Assembly: GCA_013001055.1 (NCBI GenBank)
Contig: JABDNH010000007.1
Span: forward strand, 175,422 to 239,421
Reading direction: 5' to 3'
Source: Sphingomonas sp.
GTDB lineage: Bacteria; Pseudomonadota; Alphaproteobacteria; Sphingomonadales; Sphingomonadaceae
DNA: 64,000 nt
Translations under genes and position numbers: made by a program
Notes under the pieces: model-generated
Seen by the model: only the letters and a program-made list of their open reading frames with translations
Told to the model about the DNA's origin: nothing
Databases searched by the model: none
Shown here: positions 52,294-62,724 of the stretch, piece after piece
How the letters are laid out: every line of letters begins with the position of its first letter
Position numbering within the stretch: position 1 is the stretch's first letter

Positions 52294-54537
52294 CTATTCC
52301 CCTTGCGGGGTTTCCAACCCGGTGAAATGCGCCAGGAATGCCGCAACATCGGCGGCCTCTTCGATGATCTTGTCGGTCGGCTTGCCGGAGCCATGACCCG
52401 CGCGCGTTTCGATACGGATCAGCAGCGGCTCGTCCTCCGGCCCCGCCTTTTCCTGCAGCATCGCGACATATTTGAAGCTGTGCCCCGGTACGACGCGGTC
52501 ATCGGTGTCGGCGGTCGTCACCAGCACCGCCGGATAATCGATCTGTGACTTCACATTGTGGTAAGGCGAGAAGGTCAGGTTATATTTGAAATCCCGTTCT
52601 TTCGCCGGATAATTATAGTCATCGACCCAGTAGCGCCCCGCGGTGAATTGGTCGAAGCGCACCATGTCCATCACGCCGACCGCCGCATGGCCCGCATCGA
52701 AAAGATCGGGACGCTGGTTGACCGAAGCGCCGACCAACAAGCCGCCATTGGAGCGCCCTTCGATTGCCAGCCCGTCGGGCGTCGTCACGCCATTTGCCTT
52801 GAGCCATTCGCCCGCCGCCGCGAAATCGTCGAACACGTTCTGCTTGTTGAAGCGCCGCCCGCCATCGTGCCACGCCTTGCCATACTCGCCGCCGCCGCGA
52901 ATGTTTGCCACGGCATAGGCACCGCCTGCATCCATCCACGCGATCCGCGTCGGGGAAAAGCCCGGCCGCACCGAGATATTGAAGCCGCCATAGCCATAGA
53001 GCAACGTCGGCGCCGGCCCCGTCACGTCGGCCCGTTTCGTGATGAACATCGGAATGCGCGTGCCATCCTTGCTCGTATAGAAAACTTGCTCGGTCGTATA
53101 ATCGTCTGGATCAAAAGCGACGTCAGGGGCCGCCCAGACTTCGCTGGTTCCTCTGTCGATGTCGTAGCGATAGATCGTCGATGGCCGTCCAAAGCTCGAG
53201 AAGCTGTAGAACGTCTCTGAATTGTCAGGCGATCCGCCGAAGCCGCCAGCGCTCCCGATGCCCGGCAGGTCCACCGTGCGTACCATAGTGCCGTCCATGC
53301 CGAAGATACGCGCTTCCGATTTCACGTCGACCAGATATTCGGCGACCAGATTGCCGCCGACATGGTCGGCATCGATCAGCACCGCTTCCTCTTCGGGGAT
53401 TACCCACGTGCGGGTCAGATCGGGATCGTCGATATCGACCTTGAAGACACCGCCACGCTGCGCATCGCGATTGGTCTGGAAAAAGAAGGTGGTGTCGTCA
53501 TTGCCGACATAGCTTGTTTCGTAATCCACTCCGGGTTCGATCACGACGGTCTTCATCATGTTGGTATCGAGATCGATAATCGCCGTCTCCCAGCCATCGG
53601 TACCGGTCGATGACGACGTAATCAGGTAACGCCCGTCATCCGAGACGGTCGCGGTATTGTTGAGCTCCGGATTGTCGGAACGCGAAAAAACAAGCTGGTC
53701 ATCGTCCTGGCTCGTCCCGAGGCGGTGGAAATAGACCGCCTGATTGGTGTTGAGGCCGATGAACTTGCCGCCCTCCTCGCTCGCCGGGAAACGGCTGTAG
53801 TAAAAGCCCGAGCCATCCTTGGCCCAATCAAGGCTGGAAAACTTCACCCACTCGATCGTGTCGTCCAGGACGTCGCCCGTCGCGACATCGAGAACCTTGA
53901 GCGTGCGCCAGTCGGATCCGCCATCCTGGATCGCGTAAAGAAGCTTGGTACCATCCTCGTTCGGCACATATTCCGCCAGCGCGGTCGCACCATCATCGCT
54001 CCACGTGTTGGGATCGATCAGCACGCGCTCGTCACCATCGAGCCCGCGGCGCACATACAGCACCGATTGCGGCTGCAGCCCGTCATTCTTGGAATAGAAA
54101 TAGGTGCCTTCGCGGCTGGTCGGCACGCCGATGCGCTCATAATCGTAAAGCGCGGTCATGCGCTCCTTGAACCACTGCGTCCCCGGCAGCGCGTCGAGGA
54201 ACGCACCCGATACGTCGTTCTGCGCTTCGACCCACTGGGCGACCTCGGGATCTTCGCGCACATCATTCTCGAGCCAGCGATAGGGATCGGCGATGGTCAC
54301 GCCGTGGATCGTCTCGACCACATCGCCCTTGCGGGTCTTGGGATAGACGATGCCGACCATGTCGCCGTCATCCTGCACCAGGTCGGCCGCGGGTTCGGCA
54401 TCGGGCGCCTGCGCGGTGGTCTTGGCATTCGCCAAGGGATCGCCTTCCGGCAGTTGTGTTCCATTGCCGACGCGGTGCTCGACGCAGGCCGCGGTGCTCA
54501 AGAGGGAAATGGCGAGGGCAAACCGGACACTACGCAT
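52294..54537 (-). CDS. S9A prolyl oligopeptidase family serine peptidase (lipoprotein/secreted)
   Basis: DPYRWLENDVREDPEVAQWVEAQND; GLAIEGRSNGGLLVGASVNQRPDLF (GxSxGG); start MRSVRFALAISLLSTAACVEH. Confidence 0.93.
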   Translation of the reverse strand: MRSVRFALAISLLSTAACVEHRVGNGTQLPEGDPLANAKTTAQAPDAEPAADLVQDDGDMVGIVYPKTRKGDVVETIHGVTIADPYRWLENDVREDPEVAQWVEAQNDVSGAFLDALPGTQWFKERMTALYDYERIGVPTSREGTYFYSKNDGLQPQSVLYVRRGLDGDERVLIDPNTWSDDGATALAEYVPNEDGTKLLYAIQDGGSDWRTLKVLDVATGDVLDDTIEWVKFSSLDWAKDGSGFYYSRFPASEEGGKFIGLNTNQAVYFHRLGTSQDDDQLVFSRSDNPELNNTATVSDDGRYLITSSSTGTDGWETAIIDLDTNMMKTVVIEPGVDYETSYVGNDDTTFFFQTNRDAQRGGVFKVDIDDPDLTRTWVIPEEEAVLIDADHVGGNLVAEYLVDVKSEARIFGMDGTMVRTVDLPGIGSAGGFGGSPDNSETFYSFSSFGRPSTIYRYDIDRGTSEVWAAPDVAFDPDDYTTEQVFYTSKDGTRIPMFITKRADVTGPAPTLLYGYGGFNISVRPGFSPTRIAWMDAGGAYAVANIRGGGEYGKAWHDGGRRFNKQNVFDDFAAAGEWLKANGVTTPDGLAIEGRSNGGLLVGASVNQRPDLFDAGHAAVGVMDMVRFDQFTAGRYWVDDYNYPAKERDFKYNLTFSPYHNVKSQIDYPAVLVTTADTDDRVVPGHSFKYVAMLQEKAGPEDEPLLIRIETRAGHGSGKPTDKIIEEAADVAAFLAHFTGLETPQGE

Positions 54538-54803
54538 GAAAGTCACTCCAATCTTTGGCAAATCGGAGACGATGTGGCGCAGGTAAGGGCCCCTTGTCCA
54601 GCCAGGGCGCGACATGGTGGACATACCTCCCGCACGCATGTGGTGCTCATGCAACAAGCAGAACTTTAATCTCTAAGATTGATCCATGCCGCCTTGTGCC
54701 TGGTGGGGGACTGCGCAAGGCTTCATGCAACGGGCGGGGGGTTGTGCCGTCTCCTCGCACCTTGCATAGGCGGATGGCCCGACCGCCGGGTCAGGAGTAT
54801 CTC

Positions 54804-57446
54804 ATGCGCAACATATTTTTTTCGAGCGCCGCGATTGGCGCGATCGCCCTTTCGACTGCCCTTGCCACGCCTGCGGCGGCCGAAGACTGCATTCTCGATA
54901 CCATTGGTGATGGCTTGCTAGATGGCACCGGTGGTGCAGTGAGCCTGGGTGACGATACCGCGCTTGCCTGCAGCACCGATGCGAAGGCCGAAGACAATCA
55001 CACCGTCGCGATCGGTTATCAGGCGCAGGCCGGTGACGGTACCGACGCCGACCGCACGGGCCAGATCGGCGCAAGCGCCATCGGCAGCCTCGCCCAGGCC
55101 ACCCACGCCGGCACCACTGCGCTCGGCTACCAGGCCGGCGCCACCGCAACGAGCGCGACTTCGATCGGCGCCTTCAGCGATGCCACCGCGCTTTTCGCCG
55201 TCGCAATGGGTTATTCGGCGCAGGCCGCCGGCGATTATGCGGTCGTGGTCGGCGGTTCGGCGACGGCCAGCGGATCCGGCAGCGTCGCCATCGGCGGCGA
55301 TGGTGTGGATGGCGACAATCTTGGCGCGCAGGCAACCGCCGATTTCGCTGTGGCGCTAGGCCCGGATGCACTGGCTAGCGCGACGAATTCGATTGCGATC
55401 GGCGCTGCAGCAGCCGAATCTGCGAACGCCGTTGCGATGGGTTTTGACGCCTTTGCCGGCGCCATCAACGCCACCGCGGTCGGCCCCGATGCCTCGGCGG
55501 AAGGCGAAGCGTCGACGGCACTAGGCGCCGGCGCCAAGAGCTTCGGCATCGGCTCGGTATCGCTCGGCCAGAGCGCCTTCGCTGGAAGTGACGCTTCAAT
55601 CGCTATCGGCCAGAATGCCAGCGCCGCCGGATTGGACGGCCCCGGGCCGACCACCGCCATTGCCATCGGCATGAACGCTTCTGCCGGCGATGCGGGCCTT
55701 GCCGTCGGTGAAAGCGCTAGCGCTACCATGGATGGTGTCGCGCTGGGCCGGAACAGTTCGGCAGGTATCGGCAGCCTGGCTGTCGGCAACGGCGCCACCA
55801 CCGACATTGCTGTTCTGGGTGCCACCGCCATCGGCCCGAATGCGCAGGCCAATGCGGATAATTCAGTGGCGCTCGGCGCGGGCTCGATAGCGACGGAAGC
55901 CAACACGGTATCGGTCGGGAGCGTCGGCAGCGAACGCCGCATCGTCAACGTCGGTACGGCGATCAATGGCACGGACGCTGCCAACAAGGCTTATGTCGAC
56001 GGTCAAATCACTGCCGTCAGTAGCAATGTGGCCACGATTGAAGCGACGCTAGAATATTTTGACGTCAACTCGTCGATGGGCCCAGCCACCGCCAATGGCG
56101 CTGAATCGATTGCGATCGGTCCTGAGGCGAATGCTTTGGGATCACGCTCTGTCGCAATGGGCGCTGACGGCAATAATAATGGCGGAACCGAGGGCGCCGA
56201 GGCGTTTGGCGACGATAGTATCGCGCTAGGTACGGACACACGGGCAAACGACGCATTCGGTATTGCCCTGGGTGCTTACAGCCAATCGAGCGGATCTGCC
56301 GCCATTGCCGTCGGTGCGCTTTCCGAGGCAACGGCCGCATCTGCGACCGCGATCGGGCTCGAAGCGCAGGCGGACGGGGTCACGTCCAATGCCATCGGCT
56401 ATCGCGCCATCGCCACCGGCAAGGGCGCCATCGCATTCGGCGGCGACAGCGATCCTGCCGATGCGTTCGCTGACAGCAATGCGATCGGGTCGCAAGCAAG
56501 TGGCGAATATGCTCTTGCACTCGGCGTCGACACCAATGCCAGCGGCACGCGTTCGACAGCGCTCGCCATCGGTGCATCGGCATCGGGCATCGAATCGACC
56601 GTCATCGGCTTCCTCGCCTCGGCGACCGGCACGGAAGGGCTCGCGCTCGGGCGCCGCACCGAAGCAACGGTGTTCCGCTCCACCGCCATCGGCTCTTCCG
56701 CCAAGGCTACAGGCGTGAATTCGATGTCGATCGGCCGCGGTTCGATCGCCAGCGCCACCAATGCCACCGCCATCGGCGAAGTCGCACAGGCGACCAATAT
56801 CGCGGCGGTGGCCGTGGGCTCAAACGCTCAATCGGGCGGCGAAGGCTCGACCGCGGTCGGCCGCAGTGCAGTGGTAACACGCAGCCAAAGTACGGCGGTT
56901 GGCTTCCAAGCCAACGTCACGCACGCGGTGTCGACCGCGATCGGCGCCAACGCGACGACGACCCGCGATGAGCAGGTCATGATTGGCGGCGCGGGCAGCT
57001 CGGTGGCAATCGGCGATATCGATGCCTCCACCGCCGCGCAGGTCGGCCCTGTCGATGTCGTGACCGTCGATGCCAAGGGCACGTTGGGCCGCGGCGCGGC
57101 AGCATCGGCGGCGTCGGTCGACCGTATGAGCCTCGCGTTCCAGGGCACCATGCTCGCGCACGAAGCCGATCTCGCCGCGCTCGATCAGCGTGTCGCCTTC
57201 CTCGAAGGCGAACTTGACGGCATCGACGGCGGCATCGCTGCCGCAGCCGCGCTCGCTCCGATCGTTGCGCTGCCTGACCAGCCGCTGGTGCTCAACATCG
57301 GCGCGGCATCGCACGGCGGGCAGCAGGGCGTCGCCGGCACCATCGGCGGGCGCCTGTCCAATCGTATCGGGCTGGGCGCCGGGGTTGCCGCCAATACCGG
57401 CGACGGCAAGGTCACCGCGAAGGTGGGTGTGTCGATCGGTCTTTGA
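54804..57446 (+). CDS. YadA-like trimeric autotransporter adhesin with two head regions
   Basis: Signal peptide MRNIFFSSAAIGAIALSTALATPAAA; many YadA-head repeats (xAxAxGxxAxA); neck NTVSVGSVGSERRIVNVGTAINGTDAANKAYVDGQI; C-terminal four-strand anchor-like LNIGAASHGGQQGVAGTIGGRLSNRIGLGAGVAANTGDGKVTAKVGVSIGL. Confidence 0.87.
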   Translation: MRNIFFSSAAIGAIALSTALATPAAAEDCILDTIGDGLLDGTGGAVSLGDDTALACSTDAKAEDNHTVAIGYQAQAGDGTDADRTGQIGASAIGSLAQATHAGTTALGYQAGATATSATSIGAFSDATALFAVAMGYSAQAAGDYAVVVGGSATASGSGSVAIGGDGVDGDNLGAQATADFAVALGPDALASATNSIAIGAAAAESANAVAMGFDAFAGAINATAVGPDASAEGEASTALGAGAKSFGIGSVSLGQSAFAGSDASIAIGQNASAAGLDGPGPTTAIAIGMNASAGDAGLAVGESASATMDGVALGRNSSAGIGSLAVGNGATTDIAVLGATAIGPNAQANADNSVALGAGSIATEANTVSVGSVGSERRIVNVGTAINGTDAANKAYVDGQITAVSSNVATIEATLEYFDVNSSMGPATANGAESIAIGPEANALGSRSVAMGADGNNNGGTEGAEAFGDDSIALGTDTRANDAFGIALGAYSQSSGSAAIAVGALSEATAASATAIGLEAQADGVTSNAIGYRAIATGKGAIAFGGDSDPADAFADSNAIGSQASGEYALALGVDTNASGTRSTALAIGASASGIESTVIGFLASATGTEGLALGRRTEATVFRSTAIGSSAKATGVNSMSIGRGSIASATNATAIGEVAQATNIAAVAVGSNAQSGGEGSTAVGRSAVVTRSQSTAVGFQANVTHAVSTAIGANATTTRDEQVMIGGAGSSVAIGDIDASTAAQVGPVDVVTVDAKGTLGRGAAASAASVDRMSLAFQGTMLAHEADLAALDQRVAFLEGELDGIDGGIAAAAALAPIVALPDQPLVLNIGAASHGGQQGVAGTIGGRLSNRIGLGAGVAANTGDGKVTAKVGVSIGL

Positions 57447-57455
57447 GCCACAGGA

Positions 57456-57494
57456 AAAAGGGCGCCGCAGGTTATCCCTGCGGCGCCCTTTTTT
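57456..57494. terminator. strong bidirectional intrinsic terminator
   Basis: Perfect 17-bp stem AAAAAGGGCGCCGCAGG / CCTGCGGCGCCCTTTTT with 5-nt loop. Confidence 0.95.
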
Positions 57495-57512
57495 CTTTCG
57501 AAGACGCGAGCC

Positions 57513-57929
57513 TTAGGCGTCCGCTTCTTCGTCCATTTCCACCGGACCAGAGTCCTGGCCCTTGGCGTCGACGTCGCGATCGACGAATTCGATGATCGCC
57601 ATCTGCGCCGCGTCCGACTTGCGGATGCCCGCCTTGATCACGCGGCAATAACCGCCGTCACGGTCCTTGTAGCGATCCGCCAGAACCTCGAAGAGCTTCT
57701 TTTCCTGCGCTTCGTCCATGATCTTGCCATGCGCGAGGCGACGGTTGGAAAGCCCGCCCTTCTTGGCGAGGGTCACCAGCTTTTCGGTGTAGGGACGCAG
57801 TTCCTTCGCCTTGGCGAGCGTGGTCTTGATCTGCTCATGCTTGATCAAGGCCGCGCTCATGTTGCGCAAAAGCGCCGCACGATGGGTCGAAGTCCGCTGC
57901 AATTTACGATGGCCAACACGATGGCGCAT
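57513..57929 (-). CDS. rplQ: 50S ribosomal protein L17
   Basis: [56 protein letters not shown]. Confidence 0.98.
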   Translation of the reverse strand: MRHRVGHRKLQRTSTHRAALLRNMSAALIKHEQIKTTLAKAKELRPYTEKLVTLAKKGGLSNRRLAHGKIMDEAQEKKLFEVLADRYKDRDGGYCRVIKAGIRKSDAAQMAIIEFVDRDVDAKGQDSGPVEMDEEADA

Positions 57930-58019
57930 AATCTTTTCCTTCAGTTCGTGGCGAGGCCGTGTGAGGTACCCCGTCCCAGGCGGCGAAAAAGGGGCGCCGC
58001 CTATACCCCGTCAGACGTG

Positions 58020-59072
58020 CTAACCGAGCAGTTCCTGCTCAAGTTTCTTCGCCATTTCTTCAATGTTCTCCGGCGGCCAGCCCGGGATTTCCATGCCGAG
58101 GCGCAGGCCCATCGAGGCAAGGACTTCCTTGATCTCGTTGAGGCTCTTGCGGCCGAAGTTCGGCGTGCGGAGCATCTCAGCTTCGGTCTTCTGCACCAGG
58201 TCGCCAATATAGATGATATTGTCGTTCTTGAGGCAGTTGGCGCTGCGGACCGACAGTTCCAGCTCGTCCACCTTCTTCAAGAGATAACGGTTGAGCTGGT
58301 TGGTGTCCTGACCACCTTCGCCTGCACCCTGCTGCGGCGCGGGCGCCGGCGCGATCGCGCTGTCGTCGAAGTGGACGAACAGCTGGAGCTGGTCCTGGAG
58401 GATGCGCGCGGCGTAGGCGGCGGCGTCTTCCGGGGTCACCGTGCCATCGGTTTCGATGGTGAGCGAAAGCTTGTCGTAATCGAGCTCCTGCCCGACGCGG
58501 GTGTTTTCCACCTTGTAGGCGACCTGCTTGATCGGCGAGAACAGGCTATCGACGGGGATGAGGCCGATCGGCGCGTCGGCCGGACGGTTCATCGCTGCCG
58601 GGACATAGCCCGAGCCGACGTCAGCAGTCAGTTCCATGTTGAGCGTCGCGCCCTCGTCGAGATGGCAGATGACGAGATCGGGGTTGGTGACTTCGATGTC
58701 GCCGGTGACCGCGATCTGGCCCGCGGTGACTTCACCCGGACCCGTCGCCGAAAGCTGCAGCCGCTTGGGACCTTCGCCTTCCATCTTCAGCGCGATCTGC
58801 TTCACGTTGATGACGATATCGGTCACGTCCTCGCGCACCCCAGCGAGCGAGGAGAATTCATGCAACACGCCTTCGATCTTGATCGAGGTGACGGCGGCTC
58901 CCTGCAGGCTGGACAGCAGCACGCGGCGCAGCGAGTTGCCCAGCGTCATGCCGAAGCCGCGCTCGAGCGGTTCGGCGACGAAGGTGGCTTTACGCTTTGC
59001 GTCGGTCCCGGGCTTGCGCTCCAGACCATTGGGCTTCTTGAGTTCCTGCCAGTTTTTCGCGTTGATCGACAT
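58020..59072 (-). CDS. rpoA: DNA-directed RNA polymerase subunit alpha
   Basis: [72 protein letters not shown]-type C-terminal domain. Confidence 0.98.
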   Translation of the reverse strand: MSINAKNWQELKKPNGLERKPGTDAKRKATFVAEPLERGFGMTLGNSLRRVLLSSLQGAAVTSIKIEGVLHEFSSLAGVREDVTDIVINVKQIALKMEGEGPKRLQLSATGPGEVTAGQIAVTGDIEVTNPDLVICHLDEGATLNMELTADVGSGYVPAAMNRPADAPIGLIPVDSLFSPIKQVAYKVENTRVGQELDYDKLSLTIETDGTVTPEDAAAYAARILQDQLQLFVHFDDSAIAPAPAPQQGAGEGGQDTNQLNRYLLKKVDELELSVRSANCLKNDNIIYIGDLVQKTEAEMLRTPNFGRKSLNEIKEVLASMGLRLGMEIPGWPPENIEEMAKKLEQELLG

Positions 59073-59172
59073 AGGTTTCCTTACCTTGGTGGCGGGGCGT
59101 CCCCCGCCGTGATGTCTCTAACTTTTTAGACCAACAAGGCCGACGTTTGGCCCTGCTGGCGGTTATCAGCGC

Positions 59173-59562
59173 TTAGACGCGGCGACGCTTGGACGGACGA
59201 ACACCGTTATGCGGGATCGGCGTCACGTCGCGGATCGAGGTGATGGTGAAACCCACCGCCTGCAGCGCGCGCAACGCGCTTTCGCGACCCGAGCCCGGAC
59301 CCTTGACTTCGACTTCCAGCGTGCGAACACCATGTTCCTGCGCCTTCTTGCCGGCATCTTCGGCGGCAACCTGCGCGGCATAAGGGGTCGACTTGCGCGA
59401 GCCCTTGAAGCCCATCATGCCGGCGCTCGACCAGCTGATCGCATTGCCCTGCGCATCGGTGATGGTGATCATGGTGTTATTGAACGAGGCGTTCACATGC
59501 GCGACGCCCGCCGTAATGTTTTTACGTTCCCGGCGACGAACGCGTTGCGGTTCACGTGCCAT
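59173..59562 (-). CDS. rpsK: 30S ribosomal protein S11
   Basis: [44 protein letters not shown]-terminal [13 protein letters not shown]. Confidence 0.98.
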   Translation of the reverse strand: MAREPQRVRRRERKNITAGVAHVNASFNNTMITITDAQGNAISWSSAGMMGFKGSRKSTPYAAQVAAEDAGKKAQEHGVRTLEVEVKGPGSGRESALRALQAVGFTITSIRDVTPIPHNGVRPSKRRRV

Positions 59563-59609
59563 AATAAAGAAATCCTTCTAAAAAAGCTGAAGCGGCAGCC
59601 CGAGGGCGC

Positions 59610-59978
59610 TTACTTCTTTTTACCGGCGATCGGCTTGGCCTTGCCCTTGCGGGTGCGCGCATTGGTATGCGTGCGCTGGCCACGAACCGGCAGGCCCTTG
59701 CGATGGCGCAGGCCGCGGTAGCAGGCGAGATCCATCAGGCGCTTGATGTTCATCGCGTGTTCGCGACGAAGATCGCCCTCGACGGTGTGATCCGCGTCGA
59801 TCGTCTCACGGATGTGCAGGATTTCCTGGTCCGTCAGGTCGGAAACGCGGGTCTCCGGCTTGATCTTCAGCTTCTTGATGATTTCCTTGGCGGTGGTGTG
59901 ACCGATGCCATGGATATATGTCAGCGCGATTTCTACGCGCTTGTTGGTCGGGATATTGACCCCGGCGATACGTGCCAT
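59610..59978 (-). CDS. rpsM: 30S ribosomal protein S13
   Basis: [57 protein letters not shown]. Confidence 0.98.
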   Translation of the reverse strand: MARIAGVNIPTNKRVEIALTYIHGIGHTTAKEIIKKLKIKPETRVSDLTDQEILHIRETIDADHTVEGDLRREHAMNIKRLMDLACYRGLRHRKGLPVRGQRTHTNARTRKGKAKPIAGKKK

Positions 59979-60187
59979 AAAACAAAGTCTCCTCAGCTCC
60001 ACGGGGCGTCCGGCACAAAGTGGCAGCCCCATCTCAAAGCGTTGCCCCGTCTCAAACGCAAAAAGGCGGACGCAAAGCTGCGCCGCCGGTTCCACGTCCG
60101 TCGGGATGCGGGCTATCTAGGTTTGCCCTCTTGAAGAGTCAACACCTCGACGGGTGCAATTCGCTCAGAAATTGCTAGTGCAGGCGG

Positions 60188-61219
60188 ATGAGCCGTTCAC
60201 CTTTTACCTTACTCGATACCGCGGTGGCACCGGGCAAGCAGGCCCACATCGAAATCCCCGTGGCACGCAGTGTTTCGGGACAGATGCAAATGCTGCCTGT
60301 CCACGTCTTCCATGGCAAGACAGATGGCCCCGTGCTGGCGATCAGCGCCGCCATCCATGGCGACGAAATCAGCGGCGTTGAGATTGCGCGCCGCCTGATC
60401 CGCAAGATCAAGCCTGCCAAGCTGCGTGGTACTTTGCTCGTCGTGCCGATCGTCAACCTGTTCGGATTCGTCGCTGGCAGCCGCTACCTGCCTGATCGCC
60501 GCGACCTCAACCGCAGCTTTCCGGGACGCGAATCAGGATCGTTGGCAAGCAGATTGGCCTGGATTTTCCGCACCGAGGTGCTCGAACGCGCCGACTTCGC
60601 GATCGACCTGCATTCGGCCGCGATCCACCGCTACAACCTGCCGCAGATCCGTGTCAGCCCGAGCGCCAAACGCGCCGTCGAGCTGGCCCATGCGTTCAGC
60701 CCGCCGATTATCATCAAAAGCGCGCTGCGTGAGAATTCGCTGCGTGCGCTGGCGATGGCCGAAGGTATCGAGATGCTGCTTTACGAGGCCGGCGAAGCGC
60801 TTCGCCTTGACCGTGCATCGACCCGCATCGGCCTCAACGGCATCTTAAGGGTCATGGAGAAGATGGAGATGATCTCGCTGGCACCCGAGAAAAGGCAGCG
60901 CCCCGTCCCGTTCGAAGCTACGCGCTCGATCTGGGTCCGCGCACCACGCGCCGGGATGGTCAATTTGCGTAAAGCCTCGGGCGCAATCGTCGAACGCGAC
61001 CAGGTGGTCGGCCATATCGCCGATCCTATCAAGCCGGAACAAGAAGAAGTGCGCGCGCCCGTGTCGGGCCTGATCATCGGCGATGCACGTCACGGCTTTT
61101 TGAACCGCGGCGATGCGCTGCTGCATATCGCGCAGCTCGGCGACGAGGAGGGTGATCTTGATCCTGACATCGAAGCGCGTCTCAGCCATGTCATGCTCGA
61201 CGAGCATGAGATTGTTTAG
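60188..61219 (+). CDS. succinylglutamate desuccinylase/aspartoacylase family protein
   Basis: GPVLAISAAIHGDEISGVEIARRLI; NLFGFVAGSRYLPDRRDLNRSFPG; FAIDLHSAA zinc-site motifs. Confidence 0.9.
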   Translation: MSRSPFTLLDTAVAPGKQAHIEIPVARSVSGQMQMLPVHVFHGKTDGPVLAISAAIHGDEISGVEIARRLIRKIKPAKLRGTLLVVPIVNLFGFVAGSRYLPDRRDLNRSFPGRESGSLASRLAWIFRTEVLERADFAIDLHSAAIHRYNLPQIRVSPSAKRAVELAHAFSPPIIIKSALRENSLRALAMAEGIEMLLYEAGEALRLDRASTRIGLNGILRVMEKMEMISLAPEKRQRPVPFEATRSIWVRAPRAGMVNLRKASGAIVERDQVVGHIADPIKPEQEEVRAPVSGLIIGDARHGFLNRGDALLHIAQLGDEEGDLDPDIEARLSHVMLDEHEIV

Positions 61220-61242
61220 AAGTTTATATAGCCGCTGGGGCT

Positions 61243-61695
61243 CTATTTGACTCGCTTACGAAACCACTTCCCGGACGCAATCAGTATGAGGATGATGGCA
61301 CTTAGCGACCAACACATGAACAGATATGCTGCCACAGTCCAAAGAGTGTGCGAGTAACAACCAGAGCCATTGTCGGGTCTGAAGAACTGAAACATTTCAC
61401 TACAATTTACGAAGCTAGACCGCTCGCCTGTCTGCCACGCGATTGCACTCACGAAGACCACAAGCCCGGTTAGAGCAAATCGCCTCTTCGGTAATACATC
61501 GCTCGTCAAGATCGTGGCGAAGGCCACGATAGCCATGACTAGGATATCGCCTAGCAGGACATTATAAAAAGTGGCGGTTGAGCCATAACTCAGTGCGAAG
61601 GTTATCAAATCGAATTGATGGCTCAAAAACGACCCGAGTAACAAAGCTCCAGCACCGAAACACACGATACGGACGAATTTAAGATATACGTTCAT
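61243..61695 (-). CDS. hypothetical four-TM membrane protein, AT-richer
   Basis: Four hydrophobic segments; base composition visibly AT-richer than flanks; no family recognised. Confidence 0.55.
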   Translation of the reverse strand: MNVYLKFVRIVCFGAGALLLGSFLSHQFDLITFALSYGSTATFYNVLLGDILVMAIVAFATILTSDVLPKRRFALTGLVVFVSAIAWQTGERSSFVNCSEMFQFFRPDNGSGCYSHTLWTVAAYLFMCWSLSAIILILIASGKWFRKRVK

Positions 61696-61772
61696 CGAAG
61701 CCAGCTAAGCCTATTGGTCTAACGTCATCAAGGCATCTGGCCCTGCGGCAGTTCCCTCGCTAAGCAACCCCC

Positions 61773-62714
61773 ATGCAGCGGCTCACCCTCGACCAGCCTT
61801 TACCGGAAGACCTGCGCGGCGCGGTTATTGCGCTGGGCAATTTCGATGGGTTTCATTTCGGGCACCAGGCGGTGGTGGGACGCGCCATTGCGCGCGCGGC
61901 GCACGAGCGGCGGCCTTGTATTGTCGCGACGTTCGATCCGCATCCGGTACGCCATTTCCGTCCCGACGCCCCGCCCTTTCGGCTGACGAGCCTCGACCAG
62001 CGTCAGGAGCTGTTTGGGCATGCAGGCGCCGATGCGATGTTCGTGTTTCGCTTTGATGATGCGCTCGCCTCGATGAGCGCCGAGAATTTCATCAAGGAGA
62101 TGCTGGCCGAGCGGCTGGGCGCGGCGGCGGTCGTTACCGGCGAAGATTTTACCTTTGGCAAGGGACGCGGCGGCAATGCCGAGGTGCTCCGCGAGGTTGG
62201 CGCCACGCACGGCATTGAGGCCGAAGCCGTCAGCGAAGTCGCATTGGAAGATGCCACCGTTTCCTCCAGCCGCATCCGGGAGGCGCTCCAATCGGGCGAT
62301 CCGCACACGGCAACGCGCCTTCTCACCCGCCCCTTCGCGGTGCGCGGTCCCGTCATCCATGGCGACAAGCGCGGGCGCGAGCTGGGCTGGCCCACCGCCA
62401 ATATGGACTTGGGACATTATGTGCGCCCCGCTTACGGCATCTACGCGGTGCGCGTGACGTTGCCCGATGGCAACGAACATGACGGCGTCGCCAACCTTGG
62501 CGTCAGGCCCATGTTCGATCCGCCCAAGGAGCTGCTCGAAACCTATATTTTCGACTGGGAAGGCGACCTGTACGATCAGCAAGTCGAAGTCGCGCTGATC
62601 CACTATCTGCGCCCCGAAGCGGCCTTCCACGATCTCGACGCGCTGAAGCGCCAGATCGCCGAAGATGAAGCCGAAGCGCGACGATTGCTTGCAGCAGGGG
62701 CCACCACCCCTTAA
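61773..62714 (+). CDS. ribF: bifunctional riboflavin kinase/FAD synthetase
   Basis: ALGNFDGFHFGHQAVVGRA; VTGEDFTFGKGRGGN; GRELGWPTANMDL. Confidence 0.96.
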   Translation: MQRLTLDQPLPEDLRGAVIALGNFDGFHFGHQAVVGRAIARAAHERRPCIVATFDPHPVRHFRPDAPPFRLTSLDQRQELFGHAGADAMFVFRFDDALASMSAENFIKEMLAERLGAAAVVTGEDFTFGKGRGGNAEVLREVGATHGIEAEAVSEVALEDATVSSSRIREALQSGDPHTATRLLTRPFAVRGPVIHGDKRGRELGWPTANMDLGHYVRPAYGIYAVRVTLPDGNEHDGVANLGVRPMFDPPKELLETYIFDWEGDLYDQQVEVALIHYLRPEAAFHDLDALKRQIAEDEAEARRLLAAGATTP

Positions 62715-62724
62715 GGCCGCCCGA

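Noticed and set aside
54950-57000. Repetitive DNA that could suggest a CRISPR or satellite array
   Set aside because: Repeats are in frame and encode degenerate YadA-head motifs; no conserved direct repeat with unique spacers.
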